From the NCBI GenBank assembly GCA_963841415.1, contig CAWJCN010000001.1, positions 1,240,001 through 1,304,000 on the forward strand: a stretch of 64,000 nucleotides of DNA, in the 5' to 3' direction. Below, in pieces: positions 12,838 through 20,569 of this stretch. The notes below the pieces were generated by a model. It ran no database searches. It was not told where the DNA came from and was given only the letters and a program-made list of their open reading frames with translations. Every line of letters begins with the position of its first letter. Positions within the stretch are counted from its first letter, which is position 1. The DNA is from DASUAS01 sp963841415 (GTDB lineage Bacteria > Actinomycetota > Acidimicrobiia > IMCC26256 > DASPTH01). The position numbers and the translations under genes were made by a program.

Positions 12838-13869
12838 TCACACCTCGATCTGCAGGATCTTGCGCAGCCAGATGAAGCCGACGAAGGTCATGATCCCGCA
12901 GGCGATCACGGCCATGATCCCGATCGACTCCTCGAACAGCACACCCATGTAGTCGGGCTGGACCAAGTAGAGGATTCCCGCGAACGCGACAGGGAACAGC
13001 CCGAGGATCCACCCGGAGAAGCGGCCTTCCGCCGTGAGCGCCCGGATCTCCAGGCGCAACCGCTCCCGCTGGGTCATCGTGTCGGACACCGTGTCCAGCA
13101 GCTCGGCCAGGTTGCCACCGACCTCGCGCTGGATGCGGATGGCCATGACCGCCCACATGAGGTCGACGCTCGTCATGCGTTGCGCCGAGTCTTCCAGCGC
13201 GTCCTCGATCGGACGGCCGAGCCGCGATTCGGTGAACACCCGCTGGAGCTCACGTCGCGTCGGCTGCGTGGCTTCGTTGGCCACCGACTCGAGCCCCTGG
13301 GCGAACGAGAAGCCCGCGCGCATCGAGCCCGACAACAGGTTGAGCGTGCCCGGCAGCTGCATCTGGAACTCGCGCAGCCGATTGCGGCGGCGCCGGTGCA
13401 GCATGATCACGGGCCCGAGGCCCGCGACGAGCGCGAACCCGAGCGCCAGCGGGATGGGCAGCACGAGCAGGCCGAGCATGCCCACGACGAACAGGCCCGC
13501 GAAGTAGAAGAAGAGCGCCTCCGGCGGACGCAACGGCAGGTCGGCCTGCTCGAGCGCGTCCTCGGTGCGGGTCAGGAGACCGGCCCGCTCGGCCAGTCGG
13601 CCGGTCATCCCGACCATGCGCTGCATGAGCGCGGTTTCGGCCAGGGCCTGGTCGCCCTTCGGCGCGAACGCCTCGTCGTCCTCGTCACCCGTGGCCGCCT
13701 TCGGCTCGGCCAGGATGTCGCCGAGGCGGCGCTCGATCTTGCCACGCTTGTCGCCGGTCATGAGCACGAGGGCCAGACCGAGGCCCAGGACGCCGGCCGC
13801 GACGAGCAGCGCGAAGACGATCTTCGCCGGGCTGTTCGACGTCGACGCGGCGAGCACGATCGCCGTCAT
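12838..13869 (-). CDS. tadB: Tad pilus inner-membrane platform protein TadB
   Basis: The 343-residue T2SSF-family protein begins with a membrane helix (KIVFALLVAAGVLGLGLALVL), then a charged cytoplasmic stretch, two helices and the conserved core LPGTLNLLSGSMRAGFSFAQGLESVA with QREVGGNLAELLDTVSDTMTQRERLRLEIRALTAEGR. It pairs with TadC. Its ATG overlaps the tadA stop by 4 bases (ATGA), which indicates translational coupling of ATPase and platform. Confidence 0.92.
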   Translation of the reverse strand: MTAIVLAASTSNSPAKIVFALLVAAGVLGLGLALVLMTGDKRGKIERRLGDILAEPKAATGDEDDEAFAPKGDQALAETALMQRMVGMTGRLAERAGLLTRTEDALEQADLPLRPPEALFFYFAGLFVVGMLGLLVLPIPLALGFALVAGLGPVIMLHRRRRNRLREFQMQLPGTLNLLSGSMRAGFSFAQGLESVANEATQPTRRELQRVFTESRLGRPIEDALEDSAQRMTSVDLMWAVMAIRIQREVGGNLAELLDTVSDTMTQRERLRLEIRALTAEGRFSGWILGLFPVAFAGILYLVQPDYMGVLFEESIGIMAVIACGIMTFVGFIWLRKILQIEV

Positions 13870-15239
13870 CGCCGTCCCGCCCCTGCGTTTCCGCCGAGCG
13901 TCTGCCCGTTCGCGAACAGCGACGGCTCGAGCTGGATCCCGTAGTCGTTGAGCTTCTCCGAGAACGCCGGCCGGATCCCGGTGCTGCGGAGGCCACCGCG
14001 GAAGCGACCTTCCTCGTCGATCCCGGCACTGAAGTCGAAGGTGTAGATGTCCTGGAGGACGACGACGTCGCCCTCCATGCCCATCACCTCGCTGACGTGG
14101 GTGACGCGACGGGTGCCGTCGCGCAGACGAGTGAGGTGCACGATGGCGTCGAGCGCCGACGCCATCTGCTCCCGGATGACGCGGACCGGCAGGTCCATGC
14201 CCGCCATCAGCGTCAGGGTTTCGATACGGGACAGCGTGTCGCGCGGCGAGTTGGAGTGGACGGTGGTGATCGAGCCGTCGTGACCCGTGTTCATGGCCTG
14301 GAGCATGTCGAGGGCCTCGCCGCCACGGATCTCACCGACGACGATGCGGTCGGGTCGCATACGCAGCGAGTTCCTGACCAGGTCGCGGATCTTCACCTCG
14401 CCCTTGCCCTCGATGTTGGGCGGGCGGGCTTCCATCGGAAGGACGTGCTGCTGGTGGAGCTGGAGCTCCTTGGCGTCCTCGACGGTGACGATGCGCTCGT
14501 CGCCCGGGATGAAGCTCGAGAGCACGTTGAGGAGCGTCGTCTTCCCGGTGCCGGTACCGCCGCTCACCACGATGTTCAAGCGGCCCTTCACGCACTGGTT
14601 GATGAAGTGCGCGACCTGCGGAGTGAACGACCCGAAGTTGATGAGGTCGTCGACCGTGTACGGGTCCTTGGAGAACTTTCGGATGGTCATGAACGGCCCG
14701 CCGATCGACAGCGGGTGCACGACCACGTTCACACGGGAGCCGTCGGGGAGGCGAGCGTCGACCATGGGGTTCGCCTCGTCGACGCGACGGCCGACCTGGC
14801 TCACGATCTTGTCGATGATGCGACGGAGGTGGGTCTCGTCGACGAACTTCACGTCGGTGATCGAGAGCTTGCCGCTGCGCTCGACGTAGACCATGCCGGG
14901 GCCGTTCACCATGACTTCAGTGATGGTGTCGTCCCGGAGCAGCTGGTCGATCGGTCCGTACCCGAGCACGTCGTCGGTGACCGACTGCACCAGGACCTGG
15001 CGCTCGTTGACGGTCAGCGCGAACCGCTCTTGGCTCAGGGCCTTGAGCAGCTGCTCGTCGACCTGGCGTCGAAGCTCCGCTTCCGACACGCGCTGGTCCG
15101 TGAGCAGCGGGCCCAGCTCGTGGATCACGAACTGGTGCATCTTCTGGCGCACCTCTTCGAGCTGCTGCTCGCGCTGGTGCACCGTCTGCGCGGTGCGTTG
15201 CCCCTGCCAACGGGTGGCCGGCTGCTGGGTCTGGGTCAT
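13866..15239 (-). CDS. tadA: Tad pilus assembly ATPase TadA/CpaF
   Basis: This secretion ATPase hydrolyses ATP to add Flp pilins to the pilus. The 457-residue product has a coiled N-terminal part, the CpaF-specific region (LGYGPIDQLLRDDTITEVMVNGPG), Walker A GGTGTGKT at residues 227-234, the Asp/His boxes, and Walker B/signature LRMRPDRIVVGEIRGGEALDML. The N-terminus MTQTQQPATRWQGQ has no extra targeting sequence. It sits between tadZ upstream and tadB, with which it overlaps. Confidence 0.95.
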   Translation of the reverse strand: MTQTQQPATRWQGQRTAQTVHQREQQLEEVRQKMHQFVIHELGPLLTDQRVSEAELRRQVDEQLLKALSQERFALTVNERQVLVQSVTDDVLGYGPIDQLLRDDTITEVMVNGPGMVYVERSGKLSITDVKFVDETHLRRIIDKIVSQVGRRVDEANPMVDARLPDGSRVNVVVHPLSIGGPFMTIRKFSKDPYTVDDLINFGSFTPQVAHFINQCVKGRLNIVVSGGTGTGKTTLLNVLSSFIPGDERIVTVEDAKELQLHQQHVLPMEARPPNIEGKGEVKIRDLVRNSLRMRPDRIVVGEIRGGEALDMLQAMNTGHDGSITTVHSNSPRDTLSRIETLTLMAGMDLPVRVIREQMASALDAIVHLTRLRDGTRRVTHVSEVMGMEGDVVVLQDIYTFDFSAGIDEEGRFRGGLRSTGIRPAFSEKLNDYGIQLEPSLFANGQTLGGNAGAGRR

Positions 15240-15262
15240 GACCTACCGTCCTCCGTCACTCG

Positions 15263-16447
15263 TCACTTGCCCCGCCGGCCCTTCTGGGCGGCGGCGTTGG
15301 GACCGAGCAGCGACTCGGCGATGCAGTCCAGCGCTCGCGACACCGGCGACTTGGGCTCCTCGACCACAACCGGTCGGCCCGAGTTCACCGAGATCGGGAC
15401 CGCGATGTCGTCCGGGATCGGGAAGTTGGCGCTCATGCCGAGGACCCGCTCGATCTCCTTCACGTCGAGTTTGACCTTCGCGTTGGCGTGGTTGAGCACG
15501 AGCTTGAGCTTCGGCCCCGCGATCGCCTGGAGGTCGAGCTGCTGCATCCCGATCTTGAGGTTCTTGATGCTCGGGATGTCCATGCTGCCGACGAGCAGCA
15601 CCTCGTCGGAGGCCTCGATGATCGCGAGCACGTAGTCGTTGAACACCGAAGGGAGGTCGATGACCACGTGACTCGCGATTGCCTGCAACGCGGCGCAGAT
15701 GTTCACCATCTCGCCCGGGAGCAGCGCGTCGGTCGGCATCGACTCGATCGGCGCCGGTAACACGAGCAGTCCGGTGGCGGGGTCCTTGTCGGCCAGCGTC
15801 TGCACGAGCTCGAGGTCGCCGTACTGCACGGCGGCCGCGGCGTCGAGCACGGTGTTCTGCGCCTGCATCGAGAGCATCACTGCGACGTCGCCGAACTGGA
15901 GGTCGCCGTCGACGAGCACCACCGGCTCCAGCGAGCGCTTGGCCATCGCGGCAGCAACGTTGATCGCGATGCAGGTCTTGCCCACGCCACCCTTGGTGGA
16001 GAACACGGAGATCAGGCGTCCGGGTTCACCGGTGCGCGTGGCGGGCGTCTGGACGCGGGTCGTTGCCGCGCCCGCGAGCAGCTCGCCGACCCGGTCGACC
16101 GACTGGTGCAGGCTCGCCTCGCCGCCGATCACGATGGCGTCGCGAGCGCCGGCGCGCAGCGCCTGCTGGAGCACGTCCGTCGACAGCTCGTGCACCGCGA
16201 ACACGACGCCGAGCGAGCTGTGCGAACTGGTCACGCGGTGCACGTGCTGGAAGCCGATCGGGCTGGCGAACCCCGGGCCGAAGACCCCCACCGTGGGACG
16301 GGTCGGGTTCAGCTGCTGGATGAGATCCTCCATGGTGTCGAACTGCGCGGCACCCGACAGCTCGACCGCGAGCCGCGTGCGCACGTTGGCGTCGGGCTCG
16401 ACGACCGCGATGTCGTAGGTGACGGCGCCGACCGGTGCATCGACCAT
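15263..16447 (-). CDS. tadZ: Tad pilus localisation ATPase TadZ/CpaE (MinD/ParA type)
   Basis: TadZ/CpaE places the Tad machine at a cell pole. The N-terminal 130 residues look like an atypical receiver domain (YDIAVVEPDANVRTRLAVELSG ... GARDAIVIGGEA) lacking a clear phospho-acceptor pattern. They are followed by a MinD-like ATPase with deviant Walker A FSTKGGVGKTCIAINVA and switch VVLVDGDLQFGDVAVML. I start at ATG 16447 because GGAG stands about 9 bases before it; an in-frame GTG at 16462 would add 5 residues. It lies between cpaB and tadA. Confidence 0.92.
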   Translation of the reverse strand: MVDAPVGAVTYDIAVVEPDANVRTRLAVELSGAAQFDTMEDLIQQLNPTRPTVGVFGPGFASPIGFQHVHRVTSSHSSLGVVFAVHELSTDVLQQALRAGARDAIVIGGEASLHQSVDRVGELLAGAATTRVQTPATRTGEPGRLISVFSTKGGVGKTCIAINVAAAMAKRSLEPVVLVDGDLQFGDVAVMLSMQAQNTVLDAAAAVQYGDLELVQTLADKDPATGLLVLPAPIESMPTDALLPGEMVNICAALQAIASHVVIDLPSVFNDYVLAIIEASDEVLLVGSMDIPSIKNLKIGMQQLDLQAIAGPKLKLVLNHANAKVKLDVKEIERVLGMSANFPIPDDIAVPISVNSGRPVVVEEPKSPVSRALDCIAESLLGPNAAAQKGRRGK

Positions 16448-16467
16448 GGCGTAGGACTCCACGGGCG

Positions 16468-17238
16468 CTACTTGCTGCTCGCCGCGGCCTTGGCGGTACC
16501 GCTGGTGTCCGACGGAATGGTCGACGGCGGCAGGAGCACCAGGTAGATCTTGCTGGAGCCGCTGTTCGCCGAGATGATGCGCAGAGCGTCGTCATGCGAG
16601 ACCTCGAAGGTCAGAACGCCCGAGTTCGGGGGAGGTGCGGACGACGCGCCCGAAGAGCTCCCGTCCGTGGCGGGAGCGGCCGCCTGCTGCGTGGTGCTCG
16701 CGCCCACCGCGAGGACCTTCACGTCGGTGAGCATGTACGAGTACGTGACGTCGTTGCTGCCGTCGGTGGCCTGCGTGGGAACCGCGATGTCGACGTGGTC
16801 GCCGGGAGTGATCTGGTTCGCGACACCGCGGTCGGCGTCGACGGTCACGGTCACGGCCACCAGGTTCTGCGCTGCGATCGATTGCGAGAAGGCGCCGCCT
16901 GCGCCGTCCTTCGTCGACACGAACGAGCCGGTGGTGATGAACTGCTTCGTGGTGAGCGGACCCGCGGTCTGGAGATCGGCGAGCGAGTTGACGTCGGTGA
17001 CCGCGCCCGGGGGCACCGAGCCCTTCGCCACCTTCTCCTTCGTCACCAGGCCGGCTTGGATGAGCTCCGTGCCCGTCGTGCCCTTGGCGATGTCCGCGTT
17101 GGCGACGTAGGCGTCGACGAACGACGCGTTGTCCTGAGCACGTTGGTCGGCGCCGGACGCGTACATGTACACGCCGATGCCGGCCACGAGTGCGAGCACG
17201 ATGGCCGCGGCGGCCATCAACGTTCGACGATTCGACAC
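16468..17238 (-). CDS. cpaB: Flp pilus assembly protein CpaB/RcpC (SAF domain)
   Basis: The 256-residue protein has one N-terminal membrane helix (TLMAAAAIVLALVAGIGVYMYASG), a SAF-like segment (VANADIAKGTTGTELIQAGLVTKEKVAKGSVPPGAV) and the RcpC/CpaB core with VTVTVDADRGVANQITPGDHVDIAV. A Ser/Ala/Pro-rich insert follows near residue 195. CpaB is a periplasmic or surface-facing assembly factor of Tad pili. GAGGGGAG before the GTG start is a good ribosome site. It is the first gene of the Tad operon. rpsA, upstream on the same strand, ends 70 to 100 bases away. Confidence 0.88.
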   Translation of the reverse strand: MSNRRTLMAAAAIVLALVAGIGVYMYASGADQRAQDNASFVDAYVANADIAKGTTGTELIQAGLVTKEKVAKGSVPPGAVTDVNSLADLQTAGPLTTKQFITTGSFVSTKDGAGGAFSQSIAAQNLVAVTVTVDADRGVANQITPGDHVDIAVPTQATDGSNDVTYSYMLTDVKVLAVGASTTQQAAAPATDGSSSGASSAPPPNSGVLTFEVSHDDALRIISANSGSSKIYLVLLPPSTIPSDTSGTAKAAASSK

Positions 17239-17309
17239 CGCGACTCCCCTCGGGATCCGTTCTGGTCCCTAGGTGGTCGGCCCGTGGTGGCACCGGCTTG
17301 AGTCGGATG

Positions 17310-18854
17310 TCAGAGGGACCCGGGATTTCCCCGGATCCGGCTACTCCGCGGGGGTCTCGCCGGTCTCGCCGGACTCGCCGACCCCGTCGTCGGTCGTCTC
17401 GGGAGCCTCGGAGATCTCGGTCGTCTCGGAAGATGGGCCTCGGTCGTCTCGGAAGCGTCGCTGGCCTCGGGCGTCTCGCCCTCGACCGGCTCTTCCTCGA
17501 AGGCAGGGCCGATGTAGTTTCCCTGCTCGTCGTAGGCGTGCTCGCCGTAGTGCTCCTGGTACTCGGCGGCCACGACACCACCCTCGGCGGCCTGCTTGAT
17601 CGACAGCGAGATGCGCCGGCGGTCGAGGTCGATGTCGATGATCTTCACCCAGAGCTCCTCGCCCGGGGTGACGACCTGCTCGGGGGCCTCCACGTGGTGG
17701 ACCGCCATCTCCGAGATGTGCACGAGGCCTTCGATGCCTTCACCGACCTGCACGAACGCGCCGAACGGCACGAGCTTGGTGACGCGGCCGTAGACCAGCT
17801 CGCCAACCTGGTGACTGGTGGCGAACTCCTGCCACGGATCCTGCTGAGTCGCCTTGAGCGACAGCGAGATCCGCTCACGCGAGAGGTCGACGTCGAGGAC
17901 CTGCACGGTCACTTCGTCGCCGACCTGCACGACGGAGCTCGGGTGGTCGACGTGCTTCCACGACAGCTCCGACACGTGGACGAGGCCGTCCATGCCGCCG
18001 AGGTCGACGAAGGCACCGAAGTTGACGACCGACGACACGACACCACTGCGCACCTCGCCCGACTTGAGGTTGGCGAGGAACTCGTCACGCTGCTCGCGCT
18101 GCGTCTCTTCGAGGTACGCGCGCCGAGAGAGCACGACGTTGTTGCGGTTCTTGTCGAGCTCGATGATCTTGCACTCGATCTCCTTGCCCACGTAGGGCTG
18201 GAGGTCGCGCACCCGGCGGAGGTCGACGAGCGACGCGGGCAGGAAGCCGCGCAGGCCGATGTCGAGGATCAGGCCGCCCTTGACCACCTCGATGACCGGG
18301 CCCTTGACGATGCCGTCCTTCTCCTTGATCTCCTCGATCGTGCCCCAGGCGCGCTCGTACTGCGCGCGCTTCTTCGACAGGATCAGGCGACCGTCTTTGT
18401 CTTCCTTCTGGAGGACCAGCGCCTCGAGCTCGTCGTCGAGCGAGACGATCTCGTGGGGGTCGACGTCGTTGCGGATGGAGAGCTCGCGCGAAGGGATCAC
18501 ACCCTCCGACTTGAAGCCGATGTCGAGCAACACCTCGTCGCTGTCGATCTTGACGACGCGCCCGGTGACGATGTCACCGTCGTCGAATTCCACGATGGTC
18601 GCGTCGACCGCGTCCGCGAACGACTGCCCACCGAGGTCGTCGAGCACGACCAACTCGTTCTGGCCTTCGTCGTCGGGCGCGTCGACATCGGGAGTGTCGA
18701 CACCGGACGCCTCGACTTCGGGCGTAGCGACTTCGGGCGTCTCGCTGCCCGCACTCGTGGGCTCGGGGGTGGCTTCGGGGTTGGCCTCGACGGCCTCGCC
18801 GCTCTCCTCGGGGACGGTGGCGGTGGCCGCCTCCGTCACGTCCTGATCCGACAA
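17310..18854 (-). CDS. rpsA: 30S ribosomal protein S1, apparent frameshift near the 3' end
   Basis: S1 binds mRNA on the 30S subunit. An acidic Glu/Thr/Pro-rich N-terminal tail (about 85 residues) is followed by four S1 RNA-binding domains, e.g. DIVTGRVVKIDSDEVLLDIG, VVSSVVNFGAFVDLGGMDGLVH and YGRVTKLVPFGAFVQVGEGIEGLVH. I place the start at TTG 18854, since GAGGAG stands 7-8 bases before it; GTG 18881 is upstream of that site. Around 17437 the frame jumps: as written the protein ends in an Arg/Pro-rich tail at 17310. One base more would give an acidic SETTEISEAPETTDD tail ending at TAG 17341, like the rest of the protein. A 16-base direct repeat, TTCCGAGACGACCGAG, with a 23-base period spans the break. 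Confidence 0.93.
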   Translation of the reverse strand: MSDQDVTEAATATVPEESGEAVEANPEATPEPTSAGSETPEVATPEVEASGVDTPDVDAPDDEGQNELVVLDDLGGQSFADAVDATIVEFDDGDIVTGRVVKIDSDEVLLDIGFKSEGVIPSRELSIRNDVDPHEIVSLDDELEALVLQKEDKDGRLILSKKRAQYERAWGTIEEIKEKDGIVKGPVIEVVKGGLILDIGLRGFLPASLVDLRRVRDLQPYVGKEIECKIIELDKNRNNVVLSRRAYLEETQREQRDEFLANLKSGEVRSGVVSSVVNFGAFVDLGGMDGLVHVSELSWKHVDHPSSVVQVGDEVTVQVLDVDLSRERISLSLKATQQDPWQEFATSHQVGELVYGRVTKLVPFGAFVQVGEGIEGLVHISEMAVHHVEAPEQVVTPGEELWVKIIDIDLDRRRISLSIKQAAEGGVVAAEYQEHYGEHAYDEQGNYIGPAFEEEPVEGETPEASDASETTEAHLPRRPRSPRLPRRPTTGSASPARPARPPRSSRIRGNPGSL

Positions 18855-18989
18855 CTTCGAACTCCTCAGTGGTTGAACCACCCACGCTGCTGGCTGACCG
18901 GCGGGCGCGGAAGGCGGGCCTCGGGTGTGAGGCCGAACGCACAGGCTACAGGTCGCTCAGGATTTCCTGAAATTCCTGGCGCACGTATC

Positions 18990-19733
18990 TCAGCCGATCG
19001 GGCGCCGCGCGAGCAGCACGAGCTCGTGGTGGTCGAGCGTCGGCGGCTGGCGTCGATACTCGCCCGGCGTGACGCCGTGCACCTCGACGTCGGCGAGGCC
19101 GGCGCCGCAGGCGAGCAGCTCGAGCTCGCGGCCGGTGAAGCAGGTCGTCCAGAGGTCGAACGGGGCTTCGGTGCCGTCGGGCCCTCGCACGCTGGCGACC
19201 TCGTGCAGGACGCCGGTGGCGGGATCGAATTCCTCCCCCGCCTCGAGGTGCCGCACTGCGAACGCGGCCGAGAAGGCGCTCACAGCCAGCGCGCCGCCGG
19301 GTCGCACCGTGGCGGCGATGCGGCCGAACACGTCGATCTCGTCGTGCCCGCCGAGCAGGCCGAACCCTCCCTGACAGAGGCAGATGGCGGCGTCGAACTC
19401 GCCCGGTCGGTCGAGCTCGCGCACGTCGAGCTCCTCGAACGCCGCGTCGAGCTCGCCGGCCGCGGCCGCATCCCGCGCGAGCCGGACGAACCCGGTGCTG
19501 TGGTCGATGCCGACGACGGCGAAGCCACGCCGCGCGAACGCCAACGAGTGGCGGCCGGGCCCGCACCCGACGTCGAGGACACGCATGCCCGGCTCGAGCC
19601 GGAGCGCATCGACGAGGAACTCGACTTCCTGATCGGTGCCCTTGGTGAACGCGTTGCGCAGATACGCGGGCCCGAGGAAGTCGGCAACGGCGTCGAACCA
19701 GTGCGCGTCAGTCGGGCGCGGGAGCGCGGTCAC
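18990..19733 (-). CDS. Class I SAM-dependent methyltransferase
   Basis: The 247-residue protein has the Rossmann-fold motif I VLDVGCGPGRHSLAFARRGFAVVGID (residues 51-76), motif II FDAAICLCQGGFGLLG and post-motif VRPGGALAVSAFSAAFAVRH. The C-terminal part, TTCFTGRELELLACGAGLADVEVHGVTPGEY, is the usual closing beta region of small-molecule methyltransferases. The acceptor is unknown. It lies between rpsA and the SepF-like gene, 3 bases after the latter's stop, so the two are probably co-transcribed. Confidence 0.85.
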   Translation of the reverse strand: MTALPRPTDAHWFDAVADFLGPAYLRNAFTKGTDQEVEFLVDALRLEPGMRVLDVGCGPGRHSLAFARRGFAVVGIDHSTGFVRLARDAAAAGELDAAFEELDVRELDRPGEFDAAICLCQGGFGLLGGHDEIDVFGRIAATVRPGGALAVSAFSAAFAVRHLEAGEEFDPATGVLHEVASVRGPDGTEAPFDLWTTCFTGRELELLACGAGLADVEVHGVTPGEYRRQPPTLDHHELVLLARRPIG

Positions 19734-19736
19734 GCG

Positions 19737-20393
19737 CTAACCGTAGAGACGGCCGCACGGCGAGACGACGCTGCGGCGACCCCATCGTTCGCACTCGGAG
19801 CACCACGCCAACGCGAACTTCCAATGTCGGATGGTCTCGCGACAGTGCGAGCACACCATCGCGGGCGGCGACCAGATTCGGCTGCCGTCGCGCTTGACGA
19901 CCATCTCCAACGGCGGTTCGAACTCCCAGTCGGCCGTTCGTAGGTCGCAGAGCACGCACGTGCCCGCCTTGGTTGCGACGTTCGGCGCGCTCACCGCGCG
20001 TGCTGGTTCTTCGACGACCTCGTGGTGGTCAGTCGCCATCGGACCGAGCAGGATCTCGTCCTTCCGGGACCCGCTCCGCGTGACGACGATGTCGAGCGCA
20101 TAGGCGGCGCCGCTCACGAAGGCCAGCCCGTGGCGTCGTGCCGAGCCGTCGCCAAGACCGTCGAGCTCGAGCACGACCGCGCGGCCGGCTCGCAGGTGGT
20201 CGACGACGTCCGTCAACTGGTCGAAGTGCTCAGGCCGCGCGACGACCGGTTCGTCATGCGCAGTGGCGTCAGCGGTTCGCTCTGCAGCCGTCAGCGCGTC
20301 GGGAACTTCGTCCCGAGCGATCACTCGTACCGCGGACGGCACCTCCGCACGCTCGGGCGGACGCGTGATCGGATGGCGACTTCGCTGGTTCAT
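19737..20393 (-). CDS. SepF-like domain fused to a C-terminal cysteine-rich zinc-binding domain
   Basis: The product is 218 residues from ATG 20393, which AAAGG precedes. Residues about 49-118 match the SepF/YlmF fold: VVARPEHFDQLTDVVDHLRAGRAVVLELDGLG, then RRHGLAFVSGAAYALDIVV. SepF normally anchors FtsZ to the membrane. The N-terminal amphipathic helix expected of SepF is not obvious. Unusually, a second domain follows with CxxC at 146/149, 181/184 and 198/201 plus Cys 213, suggesting one or two zinc ribbons. An in-frame start at 20510 would add 39 residues encoded by low-complexity repeats and is less likely. Its role in division is inferred from the domain alone. Confidence 0.7.
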   Translation of the reverse strand: MNQRSRHPITRPPERAEVPSAVRVIARDEVPDALTAAERTADATAHDEPVVARPEHFDQLTDVVDHLRAGRAVVLELDGLGDGSARRHGLAFVSGAAYALDIVVTRSGSRKDEILLGPMATDHHEVVEEPARAVSAPNVATKAGTCVLCDLRTADWEFEPPLEMVVKRDGSRIWSPPAMVCSHCRETIRHWKFALAWCSECERWGRRSVVSPCGRLYG

Positions 20394-20452
20394 CGCAGCG
20401 CCTTTCGAGCGCACCACTCCGAGGACTGCTCCCCGCGACCGTACGGGCAGCG

Positions 20453-20510
20453 GTTCGACCGTGTCGAGCCCCCAAGAGTTCGACCGTGTCGAGCCGTGTC
20501 GAGCCCCCAA
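20453..20510. repeat. Short direct repeats upstream of the SepF-like gene
   Basis: GTTCGACCGTGTCGAGCC occurs at 20453-20470 and 20478-20495, and GTGTCGAGCCCCCAA occurs at 20461-20475 and 20496-20510. The block lies in the leader of the SepF-like gene and may reflect local duplication. Confidence 0.75.
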
Positions 20511-20556
20511 AAGGTAGCGAGATCTTTCACGGATGAGACAAATCGCTACCTTTTGG
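20507..20556. terminator. Perfect 14-base inverted repeat after polA
   Basis: CCAAAAGGTAGCGA (20507-20520) and its exact complement (20543-20556) flank a 22-base AT-richer loop. Four A and four T at the outer part of the arms would give a weak bidirectional terminator after the polA stop at 20570. The large loop also fits an operator for the SepF-like gene downstream. Confidence 0.5.
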
Positions 20557-20569
20557 CGGGTTCCGGCCC

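Noticed and set aside
17190..19943. Long plus-strand frame opposite rpsA and the methyltransferase
   Set aside because: Antisense shadow: it contains no recognisable motif, while the minus strand encodes S1 domains and a SAM methyltransferase.
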